Source: Bacteroidota bacterium (GTDB lineage: Bacteria > Bacteroidota > Bacteroidia > Chitinophagales > Chitinophagaceae). Taken from it: 64,000 nt of DNA. Positions 1 to 9,536 of the stretch are shown here, one piece after another. The translations under genes were made by a program, and so were the position numbers. The first letter of the stretch is position 1. Each line of letters opens with the position of its first letter. The stretch lies in NCBI GenBank assembly GCA_018267575.1, contig JAFDYF010000050.1, positions 1 to 64,000 on the forward strand. The letters are read 5' to 3'. The notes under the pieces were generated by a model. That model made no database searches. It was not told the origin of the DNA and saw only the letters and a list, made by a program, of their open reading frames with translations.

Positions 1-302
1 TTCCTTGATAGGTTCAACATCGGCTAAAGTATTTTTTAATAGCACAACACGTTAAAAACAATTATTAATTAATAAGACCATTTCCCTCCAAAAAAGTTGC
101 AAATACGACCCTCTAAGATTCTAGGATATGGCCTAAGCATAATAAACTCATTGTTTCAATTGCGGTTTTGTCCGTTTTCTGGATGGAGGCTCTAGTAAGG
201 TAAGGAGCTTAAGCCTACTTTGTTCCGTTGTCATGAAAAGTTAATTACACCTAACATTGTTTTTATATCCCAAAAGCATAACTTCCCATAAAATAAGCAA
301 AT
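1..302. other. Left-edge intergenic stretch, no gene supported
   Basis: No convincing reading frame on either strand. The sequence is AT-rich and precedes the DsrE-like gene at 303. A short minus-strand ATG at 19-21 could be the start of a gene running off the left edge, but too few codons are visible to judge. I see no tRNA, terminator or repeat here. Confidence 0.5.
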
Positions 303-929
303 ATGAAAAGAGTACTATTCTCTATAATGCTGTTAGTTGGTTTTTCCTTTTTGGAGGCCCAATCTACCACCAAGGATAACCGTGAAAAAGAAAAGGAAGA
401 TTCCATAAAAATGGCAAAGTTGGAAGCCAAGATGGTTTATCCTTTTATCAACGCTGGTCAATGGTCTGGTATTTTTCCAGTAAGCAATCCCACTGAAATT
501 CCTGACCCAAATATCAATTATAAACTTTTGTTTGAATTGACCGCAAACAATAAAGACTCGGCTATCAAAGAAATCAATATGGGTATTACCGAGATCTGTC
601 GCATCATAAACCTGCATGTTGCATCCGGCATACCTGCATCGCATATTATGCCAGTCGTTGTGGTACATGGCCGTGCATTGTTTGCATTGTTCAACAATGA
701 AAATTTTAAAAAGAAATACAAAATAGATAACCCCAATATTTCAATTATCGAAGAGCTAATACAAAAAACGGGTGCTAGATTTATTGCCTGCGGACAGGCT
801 ATGAATTTTTTTGAAATTCAAAAAGAGAACCTGTTGCCTCAAGTATATGTTTCATTGACTGCACAGACTGCGCTTTCCTCTTATAGGCTTAAAGGTTATC
901 AACAAATGGAAGTGAGATTAGAAAAGTAA
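303..929 (+). CDS. Secreted DsrE/DsrF-like family protein
   Basis: The protein has 208 residues. It begins with a signal peptide (residues 1 to about 19, ending LEAQ) and a short charged linker. From about residue 70 to the end it resembles the DsrE/DsrF/YchN fold: a strand reading VVVVHGRAL, a helix, then a GARFIACGQAM segment with a single Cys, and a C-terminal ...LKGYQQ. DsrE-type proteins handle sulfur or form small oligomers, but many Bacteroidota exported members have no known function and keep only the fold. It stands alone, convergent with the kinase gene at 957. Family call is moderately sure; activity is unknown. Confidence 0.65.
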   Translation: MKRVLFSIMLLVGFSFLEAQSTTKDNREKEKEDSIKMAKLEAKMVYPFINAGQWSGIFPVSNPTEIPDPNINYKLLFELTANNKDSAIKEINMGITEICRIINLHVASGIPASHIMPVVVVHGRALFALFNNENFKKKYKIDNPNISIIEELIQKTGARFIACGQAMNFFEIQKENLLPQVYVSLTAQTALSSYRLKGYQQMEVRLEK

Positions 930-956
930 AGATTGCCAGAATATTTAAAAATACAA

Positions 957-1946
957 TTAAGGGTTTAATAAAAGATTGCACTCACTAATCAGTCTTTCTT
1001 TATTGATCGCCGCCGTACCGACTTCCTCGCAAACCAATCCACCAGCTATATTGGCCATTTCGGCCATAAGGGCCACATCTTTTGTTGCGGCATACACCAA
1101 AGAAGCCACCGCAATCACGGTATCGCCGGCACCAGAAACATCAGAAATGTTTCGGATGTGGGAAGGAACAATTGCAGATGCATCGTCATCCTGATAAAAA
1201 ACGCCTTTTTCAGAAAGGGTAATAAAAGAAATCCGATGACCCAGTTTTTTTGCTAGCTCGGCATGAATATTTTTTAATCCGGGCAAATTGACCTCATCGA
1301 CCAATAAATTAAGACCTTCTTTTACTTCCTTCAAATTGGGTTTGAAAATATCTACCCCTTTATAAGTAAAGAAATTTTTTCGTTTGGGGTCTACGGCTAT
1401 CAATACATTGTTCTTCTTGCTTAAAGCGGTTAATTCCTGAATCACATTTTCCGTTAGCACCCCTTTGTTGTAATCTTCGAAAATAATCACCGCCGGCTTT
1501 TCTTCCTCTATATATTTCTGAATAGCATCAATCAATCTTGACTCATCTATTGCTGAAAGGTCTTTGGTGGTTTCTGCATCCAACCGCATCATTTGCTGGT
1601 TACGACTAATCACACGCATTTTGTTGGTGGTAATGCGCTCATTGCTTTTCAACAAACCTGTTGACTCGATATTTGATTTGGTAAGTAGTTCCTGTAATAA
1701 CAAAGCATCGGCATCATTGCCCGTCACTGAAAAAACACTGACCCTTGCGCCGAGCGAAGCTGCGTTCAAGGCCACGTTGGATGCACCGCCAATACGATGT
1801 TCCCGTTTATCGAAACTGACAACCGGAACAGGGGCTTCCGGCGAAATGCGCTCTACATGCCCCCACCAATAAGTGTCCAGCATTACATCCCCAACCACTG
1901 CAAGTTTTATTTTTTTGAACTGTTCGAATAGTTTCTGGAAATCCAT
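957..1946 (-). CDS. rfaE1: D-glycero-beta-D-manno-heptose-7-phosphate kinase-like PfkB sugar kinase
   Basis: A ribokinase/PfkB-family kinase of 329 residues that should phosphorylate heptose-7-phosphate at C1 for ADP-heptose and LPS core synthesis. It shows the HldE N-domain hallmarks: GDVMLDTYWWG near the N terminus, RISPEAPVPV, the PfkB motif GGASNVALNAASLGA, and near residue 275 DVSGAGDT with the catalytic Asp. The cytidylyltransferase half (HldE domain 2) is absent, so this is the stand-alone kinase form. The frame is open 17 codons further upstream (to 1997), but that stretch is not family-like, so the ATG at 1946 is preferred. It lies 67 nt downstream of the DUF1680 gene stop. Substrate is inferred from family similarity. 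Confidence 0.82.
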   Translation of the reverse strand: MDFQKLFEQFKKIKLAVVGDVMLDTYWWGHVERISPEAPVPVVSFDKREHRIGGASNVALNAASLGARVSVFSVTGNDADALLLQELLTKSNIESTGLLKSNERITTNKMRVISRNQQMMRLDAETTKDLSAIDESRLIDAIQKYIEEEKPAVIIFEDYNKGVLTENVIQELTALSKKNNVLIAVDPKRKNFFTYKGVDIFKPNLKEVKEGLNLLVDEVNLPGLKNIHAELAKKLGHRISFITLSEKGVFYQDDDASAIVPSHIRNISDVSGAGDTVIAVASLVYAATKDVALMAEMANIAGGLVCEEVGTAAINKERLISECNLLLNP

Positions 1947-2013
1947 AACTGTATTTTCGGGATGCAAGATAACACAAAGGAAAATGGTGACCAGCAAATC
2001 AAGAAAACAGCTT

Positions 2014-4371
2014 TTATTTTCTGACTACCCTGCAACCATATATATCGCCGGTGGTCTTTCCTTCATGTGCCTGAAATTTAACGGTAACCGATGATTTGCC
2101 TTTTATCAATGAATCGGGCAGCGCATATTCCAAATCAAAAAACTGGTTCGGGTGTTCGTGCTTCAATTCCTGCGTTACGATCAATTGCCCATCTACTAAG
2201 ATATCATGAATCCGGTTATTGTCGCCACCCCAATATGTTACCAACAAGCTATTCTGTTTGGTAGGGTCTACTTTCATAGAAAATGAAAAATAGCCCAGCG
2301 TATGTGCATTCCTTGATTTATGGTGCTGTTCCTCACCGACAAAACTGTTCTCTCCCTTTAGTCCATGATCCCGTTCCGGTTGCATTTCCCCAATGCGCAG
2401 AATATCAACCGTTCTTTCCTCAATATCTTGCTGCCTTTTCTTTTCAGCCTCATAAGCAGCTTCCCGCTTTGTCCAATCCCCCTCGGTGAAATAGTCCCAA
2501 TAAACACTATAATAGTTCTTGTAATTTTTAAAGAAAGGGGTAAGTGTAATATCGAAAGGTTTCCCGGTGTTGACAGTCCTAAAAGTCAAAGACTGGTTGT
2601 CAACTGGCTTTATCCAATCACTGATGTTGCGGTTGTTGGTCAGGAATACAGGTACATCATGAAAATCGGTCAGGTCCTTTTTGCCTAAATCGCCAGCCAA
2701 TACCAAGGGCCCATATAGGAAAGCAACCCGGTTCTGGTTATCCGGCAAATGCTCCGTGTACAAATCCATTGGGATAACGAGTTTTAACTGATCACCATTT
2801 TCCCATTTTCGGTCAATTAAAATATATCCATTTTCTTCTTTCAAAACGGACACAACTACCCCATTAACGGTTACGCTTAGCCCATTTTTTGCCCAGCCCG
2901 GTTTTCGGATACGCATCCTAAAAGCGGTGGGCTGCTTATCGCTGATCGTAAAACGGATAGTATCTGAATCGGGAAACCTAGATTCTTGCTTAATCTGAAT
3001 GCCCTTTTCTTTCCAATTCAAAACGGAAGGGATAAATAGGTTCACAAAAAGGCTACCATCGTTTCCTTCGAAATAAATACTCTCTGTATATTTTGAATGG
3101 TTTTCCATACCGCTGCCCACACAGCAGGTAAAAGTGTTGAAGGAATCGCTAAAAGATTTTCTCGTGCCCATTCTCAGCGGCACAAAATAACACATCATCC
3201 CATCCTCTGGGTTTTGGGAAGCCAGGATGTGGTTGTATAATGCCCGTTCATAATAATCGGCCAATGAACTGTTTGGGTGCCAGCAAAACAAATGCCGAGT
3301 AAGCTTCAGCATGTTGTAGGTATTACAGCTCTCGCAAGTGCTTTCGCTCAAAAAATCACTCAGCTTATCCGGCTCCGCCAAATATTCATGATCACTGTTG
3401 CCGCCAATCACATAGGAATGATGGTGCACAACGATATCCCAAAAATTTTCTGCTATTTTTTTATCGCTTGAATCTGCTTCCAATTCATACCTTCTTGCAC
3501 AACCAATTATTTTGGGTATTTGAGTATTGGAATGCTTTCCGGGCAAAGGATCCTTTCCGGCAGCCAGTGGGTCCAAAATAGCTTTATGCTGAAATTTATA
3601 GGAAAAGTCTAGGTATTTTTTTTTGCCAGTGATGGAATAGATATCCACCAGCACCTCATTCATACCGCCAAACTCGCAGGCAAGCATTTTTTGTAATTGG
3701 TCATCGGTTAGGTTCTGCAAAATATGACCAGTCCAATCAGCCATTTTAACGGCTACACCTAATGCTTTTTTATTGTCACAATATAAATACGCATCCACCA
3801 GGCCAGCCATCAATTTATGTACCGTATACCAAGGAGACCAGCCACCATTTAAATCAAAACCCGTTGTTTTTATTTCGCCCTTTTCCACTTTTCCAAAAAT
3901 GGAATCTTCTTTGGGTATTGCCCCTACATAACCAGTTTTTCGGGCCTCTTGGCAAATTGCCAACTGATCCACCAAATAATTCACTCTCTCCAAAAAACGT
4001 TTATCCCCCGTAGAAGCGTACATCATGGAACAAGCAGAAAGATAATGCCCCATGGTATGACCGGATAAACCTTCAATTTCCCATCCTCCATACACATCTC
4101 CCTTTGTTGGAAGGCCAGCATTTTTATAAAAACGATGGAGCAAACGGTTGGGCTCAATCGTTAAAAGATAAGCCGCATCCTTTTCCATGGCATTTTTGAA
4201 AGGACTATTGAGTAACCTTACTTCTTTTAAATCGAAAGCATAAGCTTGTAAAGGCACTACTGGTTTTATTTTTATCTTATCATTCCCTTTTTCTGGAACA
4301 TAGGACTGAGCAAAGGCTTTAGAAGCAAACAAAAACAAAAGAGAAAAATATATTCCTTTCTTCATGAGCAT
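2014..4371 (-). CDS. Secreted DUF1680 beta-L-arabinofuranosidase (GH127/GH146-like)
   Basis: The enzyme has 785 residues. A signal peptide (1 to about 21, cut after AFA) indicates export. The (alpha/alpha)6-barrel half carries the zinc-cysteine centre known from GH127 HypBA1: E347-x-C349 in STCESCNTYNM and the pair C416-C417 in FTCCVGSGMEN, where the first Cys is the expected nucleophile. Beta-rich C-terminal domains follow. The longer form with ESCNTYNMLKL looks closer to GH146 than to classical GH127. The expected reaction is release of terminal beta-L-arabinofuranose from plant glycans or from hydroxyproline-linked arabino-oligosaccharides. It is second in a minus-strand pair, 27 nt after the upstream DUF1680 gene. 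An alternative ATG lies two codons in (4365). Confidence 0.85.
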   Translation of the reverse strand: MLMKKGIYFSLLFLFASKAFAQSYVPEKGNDKIKIKPVVPLQAYAFDLKEVRLLNSPFKNAMEKDAAYLLTIEPNRLLHRFYKNAGLPTKGDVYGGWEIEGLSGHTMGHYLSACSMMYASTGDKRFLERVNYLVDQLAICQEARKTGYVGAIPKEDSIFGKVEKGEIKTTGFDLNGGWSPWYTVHKLMAGLVDAYLYCDNKKALGVAVKMADWTGHILQNLTDDQLQKMLACEFGGMNEVLVDIYSITGKKKYLDFSYKFQHKAILDPLAAGKDPLPGKHSNTQIPKIIGCARRYELEADSSDKKIAENFWDIVVHHHSYVIGGNSDHEYLAEPDKLSDFLSESTCESCNTYNMLKLTRHLFCWHPNSSLADYYERALYNHILASQNPEDGMMCYFVPLRMGTRKSFSDSFNTFTCCVGSGMENHSKYTESIYFEGNDGSLFVNLFIPSVLNWKEKGIQIKQESRFPDSDTIRFTISDKQPTAFRMRIRKPGWAKNGLSVTVNGVVVSVLKEENGYILIDRKWENGDQLKLVIPMDLYTEHLPDNQNRVAFLYGPLVLAGDLGKKDLTDFHDVPVFLTNNRNISDWIKPVDNQSLTFRTVNTGKPFDITLTPFFKNYKNYYSVYWDYFTEGDWTKREAAYEAEKKRQQDIEERTVDILRIGEMQPERDHGLKGENSFVGEEQHHKSRNAHTLGYFSFSMKVDPTKQNSLLVTYWGGDNNRIHDILVDGQLIVTQELKHEHPNQFFDLEYALPDSLIKGKSSVTVKFQAHEGKTTGDIYGCRVVRK

Positions 4372-4398
4372 AATTTTGTTGTAGAAAAATTGTCCTTT

Positions 4399-6366
4399 CT
4401 AATTTCCTATTTTCACATCTTTGATACTAACGGGAAGCCATACCTGCATTTGGTTTTGTCCTCGGTTGCACCAAACATAATAAGGGATGGCTGTAATTTG
4501 CTTTTTTTCTGTTTGTACAGAATTCCCATCAGCACTTACAGCAATAGCGGGCACTGTAGCTTGAATGGTAACCACTGACTCGGTGCCAATATTTCCTTTT
4601 GAAGTGGTTAAAGCTGTTGATTTGGGCAAAATGATATCCCATGCATGCCCCCCATTATCGGCACCTTCCACACAATATACTAGAGGACCACGTTGTAGGG
4701 CAACCCTGTTTTCGTCTGCTTTTACTTCAGGCCTACTCACCACCCTCTTGATATCCATTGGGAATGCAATCTCCACCACATCATTTTTTTTCCACTCACG
4801 ATCGATAATGGCATAACCTTTCTCCATTTGGTAGGTCAAGTCCTTGCCATTGACCCGAATTGAAATTTTAGCAGCTGAACTATCTTCAAACTCAAACAAG
4901 CCACCCGGCACCGCATCACCCTCTGCCCAACCCGGAATGCGTATATGCAGAGCAAATTTTGTTTTTTTCTCTGGCGAGATGGACAGTTTCACATTACCAT
5001 CCCATGGATAATTGGTTTCCATTTTAATCGGCACCACATTTTTGCCTATTTGTAGTTTGGTGCTGCTTCCAACGTATAAATTTACCCAAAGAGACTGATC
5101 GTTATATCCATAAATATAATTCCCCAGCGAAGCCAATAAGCGTGCAATATTGGCCGGACAGCAAGCCGTGCCAAACCATTCCCTACGATAATTTTTTCCA
5201 AAGGAGGCCAGCGTGTTCCCATAAAAAAATCGGTTGCCCTCTAGGGAAATGCCATCCAGCGCCCCGTTATACAAGGTTCTTTCCAATACATCGATATACT
5301 TGCTGTCACCCGTCAACATACCCATCCGCTGGTTCCAAAAAACCATACCCACAGAGGCGCAGGTTTCGCAATAAGCCTGATCGTTGGGCAAATCATAATC
5401 CGTAGAGAACCCTTCATTATTCCCCGAAGAACCGATACCGCCTGTGATATACATGTTGCGATATACCACATCTTCCCAAACCGTTTTCATGGCATGCATA
5501 TAAGCTGTATCCCCAGTTAAGGCAGCCACATCTGCAGCACCCGTGTACATATACATGGCCCGCACAGCATGACCGGTTATTTTTTTCTGTTGCTTCACTG
5601 GTACTAGATCTTGGGTGTAAGCGGTATCCTTCCATTCCGTCCACGTGTACCCATATCCGTGACCATGGCCTCTTTCGCTCAATAACCAATCCGCTAGGCT
5701 CAAATACTTCTTATCATTGGTGGTTTTGTAGAGCTTTACCAATGCGAGTTCCAGTTCTTGATGGCCAGTGACCCAATGTCTTTTACCTGGCCCAAAAATA
5801 GAATCGAAATGATTTGCAAAACGGATAGCTACATCCAATAGCTTTCTTTTTCCAGTTGCCTCATAATAAGCCACCGCCGCTTCAATCAAATGGCCGCCAT
5901 TATAATCCTCATGCATGCTCATATCTGTCCATCGCTTATCCAAACCGTTCAATGTAAAATAGGTGTTCAGATAACCATCGGGCAACTGTGCGGCCGCAAT
6001 GATATCAATCCACTGATCTGCTTTTCGTTCCAAGGCTGAATCAGGATGGTTACTCAGTGAATAGCCAATCGCCTCCAACGCTTTGTACACATCCGAATCA
6101 TCATAAAAAATGCCTTCGAATTTTCCTTTTTTAAGATGAGCAGCAATTTCAAAATTCCTTATCCTCGGGGTTTTTACTTCCGTCTGGTCAATACACACTG
6201 GGATCGTAACAGTTGCCACTTTATCAATACGCGGTTTCCAAAATTGGTCGTTGATCTGTACATGCGAAAACTTTATTTGTAGGTACTGCTGTATTTGGGC
6301 TTTGCCAATCATGGAACACGGCAATGCACCTACCAATAAAACTATAAATCTGATTTTGCTTTTCAT
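4399..6366 (-). CDS. Secreted GH127 beta-L-arabinofuranosidase (HypBA1-like)
   Basis: The enzyme has 655 residues with an N-terminal signal peptide (to about residue 23). Family residues line up well with HypBA1 of Bifidobacterium longum: E318 in NNEGF (acid/base, HypBA1 Glu322), E334 and C336 in YCETC, and C402-C403 in GTACCPANIARL, of which the first is the nucleophile. Family members remove beta-L-Araf from hydroxyproline-bound arabinobiose of extensin. It is first gene of a two-gene unit with the DUF1680 gene at 2014-4371. A promoter-like box lies at 6407-6414, and the AraC regulator gene diverges from the same 150-bp region. That suggests local control. The exact linkage cleaved is inferred. 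Confidence 0.9.
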   Translation of the reverse strand: MKSKIRFIVLLVGALPCSMIGKAQIQQYLQIKFSHVQINDQFWKPRIDKVATVTIPVCIDQTEVKTPRIRNFEIAAHLKKGKFEGIFYDDSDVYKALEAIGYSLSNHPDSALERKADQWIDIIAAAQLPDGYLNTYFTLNGLDKRWTDMSMHEDYNGGHLIEAAVAYYEATGKRKLLDVAIRFANHFDSIFGPGKRHWVTGHQELELALVKLYKTTNDKKYLSLADWLLSERGHGHGYGYTWTEWKDTAYTQDLVPVKQQKKITGHAVRAMYMYTGAADVAALTGDTAYMHAMKTVWEDVVYRNMYITGGIGSSGNNEGFSTDYDLPNDQAYCETCASVGMVFWNQRMGMLTGDSKYIDVLERTLYNGALDGISLEGNRFFYGNTLASFGKNYRREWFGTACCPANIARLLASLGNYIYGYNDQSLWVNLYVGSSTKLQIGKNVVPIKMETNYPWDGNVKLSISPEKKTKFALHIRIPGWAEGDAVPGGLFEFEDSSAAKISIRVNGKDLTYQMEKGYAIIDREWKKNDVVEIAFPMDIKRVVSRPEVKADENRVALQRGPLVYCVEGADNGGHAWDIILPKSTALTTSKGNIGTESVVTIQATVPAIAVSADGNSVQTEKKQITAIPYYVWCNRGQNQMQVWLPVSIKDVKIGN

Positions 6367-6406
6367 ATTGCTCGTATTAAATGGGCTTCAATCATCCCAC
6401 CTTGAC

Positions 6407-6414
6407 CAAAGTTA
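6407..6414 (-). promoter_or_regulatory. -7 promoter box for the arabinofuranosidase pair
   Basis: Read on the minus strand the sequence is TAACTTTG, matching the Bacteroidota TAnnTTTG box, 41 nt upstream of the ATG at 6366. No clear TTTG -33 element is present, as expected if an activator such as the adjacent AraC protein is needed. Confidence 0.5.
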
Positions 6415-6516
6415 ACTTTAATTTAAACCCGATTTCCCACTATGCGATTGATGAATTATTTACCAATATTAACCTCATATTTCCATATTCAATCAAAAAC
6501 TGTTAATATTGGCATA

Positions 6517-7407
6517 ATGAAGGTAGTCCAGTTCACCATACCCGTAGTGGGAGGAAAATCTGTCATTATTCAAGAAGACCATTTACCCTTTTTCTACAAA
6601 CATCTTCACCGTCATCAGGAGATGCAGGTGATGTGGATCATAAAAGGGGAAGGCACTTTGATTTGTGGCAACCAAATGCACAGGTTCAAAGCGGGGGAAG
6701 TGTTTGTAATTGGGGCAAATCAACCGCATGTGTTCAAAAATGACGCAGGCTATTTTGACAAACCCTATAAAAAACAGGCACAATCATTAATCGTTTTTTT
6801 AGACTTGGAAGGTCCTCTGTCGAAAATGTTTGATTTGCCTGAAATGAAATCCATCAAAAGGTTTTTGTCGACCACGGCCAGTGGTTTGAAAGCTCGCAAA
6901 GGGTATCAAAAGGCCTTTTCGGAAGCCATGAACGAACTGAAAAACAAAAAAGCGGTATCCCAAATCGCTGCCCTCTTGCAATTATTGCAATTGATGGCCA
7001 GCAGTAAAAAATGGGAACCTTTATCAACCGAAACCATCAAATATAATATTACTGATACCGAAGGATTGAGAATGGATAATGTTTATCAATATACCATGGC
7101 GAATTTTACCAAGAACATCAATCTTAAAAACATCGCATCCATTGCCAATTTAACGGGGCCTGCGTTTTGTCGGTATTTCAAAAAACATACCCGCAAAACC
7201 TATGTATCTTTCCTTAACGAAATCAGGATTGGAGAAGCTTGCAAAAGAATGATGGGAGGTGATTATGATAGCATCGCTACTATTGCTTATGAAACTGGCT
7301 TTAAAAATGTGGTCACCTTTAATAGAGTATTCAAACAGATCACGGGTAATTCACCCAAAAATTATATAAAAGCATTTTCATTGAATGGAGCTGGAGCAAA
7401 CGAATAG
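6517..7407 (+). CDS. AraC-family transcriptional regulator with cupin sensor domain
   Basis: A 296-residue regulator when started at the ATG at 6517. The frame is open from 6442, but the extra 25 residues do not fit the family. The N-terminal half is a cupin/AraC ligand-binding fold (HLHRHQEMQVMWIIKGEGTL, then FKAGEVFVIGANQPHVF). The last ~100 residues hold two helix-turn-helix motifs, ending with the AraC signature region IATIAYETGFKNVVTFNRVFKQITGNSPKNY. Such proteins bind a sugar or metabolite and switch on neighbouring catabolic genes. It lies between the divergent arabinofuranosidase pair and the co-directional hydroxyproline-type genes, so it is the likely switch for both. The ligand is unknown. 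Confidence 0.88.
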   Translation: MKVVQFTIPVVGGKSVIIQEDHLPFFYKHLHRHQEMQVMWIIKGEGTLICGNQMHRFKAGEVFVIGANQPHVFKNDAGYFDKPYKKQAQSLIVFLDLEGPLSKMFDLPEMKSIKRFLSTTASGLKARKGYQKAFSEAMNELKNKKAVSQIAALLQLLQLMASSKKWEPLSTETIKYNITDTEGLRMDNVYQYTMANFTKNINLKNIASIANLTGPAFCRYFKKHTRKTYVSFLNEIRIGEACKRMMGGDYDSIATIAYETGFKNVVTFNRVFKQITGNSPKNYIKAFSLNGAGANE

Positions 7408-7504
7408 TATTGCCTGAACCGATTGGCTAAGGATAAAATGATATCCCTAACCGTTTTAAGATTGTTGACAAATCATTTTTTGACCGAACATAAAAACAAA
7501 CAAT

Positions 7505-8422
7505 ATGGCATTTCCAAACTGGACAGGAGTTTACCCTGCATTACTGACCCCATTTAATCAGCATGAGGAAATTGATTTCGATCTTTTCGCAAAAAACCTT
7601 GATGCACAAGTGGAAGCTGGGGTAGATGGCATTGTGTTGGGTGGTTCCTTGGGGGAAGCCAGCACTTTGATAAACAGAGAAAAAAACCAACTGGTGGTAC
7701 ATAGCAAAAAATTGCTGGGCGACAAGATTCCTGTGATTGTGAATATCGCAGAGCAATCAACCAAAGTAGCTGTACAAGCTGCGCAGGAAGCAGAGAAAAA
7801 CAAGGCAGATGGCTTGATGCTGCTGCCACCCATGCGTTATAATGCTGACTCGAGGGAGACGCTGGAGTTTTTTAAAGCAGTAGCAAACAATTCTTCACTG
7901 CCCATTATGATTTATAACAACCCCATTGATTATAAAATTATGGTGAGCTTGGATATGTTCGAGGAACTTGCCAAGCTGCCCAATATCCAATCAGTAAAAG
8001 AATCAACCCGCGACATCTCGAATATAACGCGTATGTTCAACCGATTTGGCAACCGCTTCAAAGTACTCACTGGTGTGGATCCCTTGGCTTATGAAAGTCT
8101 TGCTGCAGGTGCCGATGGTTGGGTAGCTGGTTTGGTGGATGCATTTCCAAGGGAAACGGTGGCCATCTATAGATTGGTGAAAGCTGGGCATTTTCAACAG
8201 GCCCTGGAAATATACAGGTGGTTCCTTCCTGTGTTGGAATTGGACACGCACCCGAAATTGGTACAGTACATCAAACTAGCGGCCAAAGCCACTGGCATCG
8301 GATCTGAATTTGTACGTGCCCCCAGATTGGTACTGGAAGGGAAAGAAAGGGCAAAGGTTCAAAAAGCAATTGACGATGCGCTGGCGAAAAGACCAAAATT
8401 GCCAGATTATCTCAAGCTTTAA
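7505..8422 (+). CDS. Dihydrodipicolinate synthase-family lyase/deaminase
   Basis: A class I aldolase TIM barrel of 305 residues of the DHDPS/N-acetylneuraminate lyase family. Visible landmarks are GGSLGEASTL (residues 46-55, equivalent to GTTGE), Y137 in IMIYNNP, and the Schiff-base lysine K165 in SVKEST. No signal peptide, so cytosolic. The next gene, 39 nt away, is a 4-hydroxyproline epimerase homologue. In hydroxyproline catabolism a DHDPS-family enzyme (LhpC type) deaminates 1-pyrroline-4-hydroxy-2-carboxylate to 2-oxoglutarate semialdehyde, which is the likeliest role. A biosynthetic DapA is less likely given the context. A sugar-acid or sialic-acid aldolase remains possible. Confidence 0.75.
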   Translation: MAFPNWTGVYPALLTPFNQHEEIDFDLFAKNLDAQVEAGVDGIVLGGSLGEASTLINREKNQLVVHSKKLLGDKIPVIVNIAEQSTKVAVQAAQEAEKNKADGLMLLPPMRYNADSRETLEFFKAVANNSSLPIMIYNNPIDYKIMVSLDMFEELAKLPNIQSVKESTRDISNITRMFNRFGNRFKVLTGVDPLAYESLAAGADGWVAGLVDAFPRETVAIYRLVKAGHFQQALEIYRWFLPVLELDTHPKLVQYIKLAAKATGIGSEFVRAPRLVLEGKERAKVQKAIDDALAKRPKLPDYLKL

Positions 8423-8460
8423 GTGTAAAAGAAAATACATTCATCATTCAATAGATCAGC

Positions 8461-9462
8461 ATGGCTTCAAAAACTTTTTTTTGTGTAGATGCGCATACCT
8501 GTGGAAACCCTGTGAGATTGGTTGCAGGTGGTGGACCCGTATTGCAGGGAAATAGCATGATGGAGAAAAGATTGCACTTCCTAAAGGAGTTTGACTGGAT
8601 TCGAAAAGGCCTGATGTTTGAGCCCCGTGGCCATGATATGATGAGCGGGAGCATTCTGTACCCGCCCATCAATCCACAAAATGATATGGGTGTATTGTTC
8701 ATCGAAACAAGCGGTTGCCTGCCGATGTGTGGTCATGGTACTATCGGAACGGTGACCATCGCTATCGAGCAGGGGTTGATCATCCCAAAAATTGAAGGAA
8801 AATTAAGACTGGAAACACCGGCCGGACTGGTTTTGGTAGAATATAAACAGGAAGGGAAAAAAGTAAAATCTGTGAGGTTGACCAACGTAAAATCTTTTTT
8901 GTACAAGGAAAACTTGGAAGTGGAATGCCCCGATCTTGGAACACTACATGTGGATATAGCCTATGGTGGAAATTTTTATGCCATCGTTGATACCCAAAAT
9001 AATTTTCCCGGGTTGGAACATTATAAAGCCGATCAATTGATTTCATGGAGCAGGGTATGCCGGCAACGTTTAAATGAAAAATACCAGTTCATCCATCCTG
9101 AGAACGAGCATATCAAAGGCTTGAGCCATCTACTTTGGACAGGCGCCAGCATTTCCAAGGAAGCAACGGCACGTAACGCTGTTTTTTATGGTGACAAAGC
9201 AATCGACCGCTCCCCTTGTGGCACGGGTACTTCTGCACGTATGGCCCAATGGTATGCAAAGGGAAAATTGAAAAAGGGCGATGCGTTCATTCATGAAAGC
9301 ATTATCGGTTCTCAATTTATCGGAAGGATTGAGGAAGAAACCAGTATTGATGGCAAGCCTGCAATATGCCCCAGCATTGAAGGATGGGCAATAGTTACAG
9401 GCTACAACAATATCATCATCGACGATGACGATCCTTATGCACATGGGTTTCAGGTGCTTTGA
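8461..9462 (+). CDS. Proline racemase-family protein, probable 4-hydroxyproline 2-epimerase
   Basis: The protein has 333 residues and the proline racemase fold. Both catalytic cysteines are in place: C90 in GCLPMCGHGTIG and C253 in DRSPCGTGTSAR. The Cys/Cys pair separates epimerases and racemases from the Thr/Cys hydroxyproline dehydratases of the same family. The N-terminal VDAHTCGNPVR is typical of trans-4-hydroxy-L-proline epimerases. Expected reaction: trans-4-hydroxy-L-proline to cis-4-hydroxy-D-proline in the cytosol, the first step of bacterial hydroxyproline use. It directly follows the DHDPS-family gene. The D-hydroxyproline oxidase and the semialdehyde dehydrogenase needed to finish the pathway are not seen in this window. 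Confidence 0.85.
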   Translation: MASKTFFCVDAHTCGNPVRLVAGGGPVLQGNSMMEKRLHFLKEFDWIRKGLMFEPRGHDMMSGSILYPPINPQNDMGVLFIETSGCLPMCGHGTIGTVTIAIEQGLIIPKIEGKLRLETPAGLVLVEYKQEGKKVKSVRLTNVKSFLYKENLEVECPDLGTLHVDIAYGGNFYAIVDTQNNFPGLEHYKADQLISWSRVCRQRLNEKYQFIHPENEHIKGLSHLLWTGASISKEATARNAVFYGDKAIDRSPCGTGTSARMAQWYAKGKLKKGDAFIHESIIGSQFIGRIEEETSIDGKPAICPSIEGWAIVTGYNNIIIDDDDPYAHGFQVL

Positions 9463-9536
9463 TCGTTTCCATGAATACATAGGTTAAGTCAATGTAGCGA
9501 TACGATTTTCTATTTCATTTTTCCAAATTTATTGCA

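Noticed and set aside
957..1997. Upstream start of the heptose kinase at 1997
   Set aside because: The extra 17 residues are hydrophobic and unlike the family; the ATG at 1946 gives the expected N terminus.
2014..6366. A full polysaccharide utilisation locus with SusC/SusD
   Set aside because: No TonB-dependent receptor or SusD-like lipoprotein is encoded near the arabinofuranosidases.
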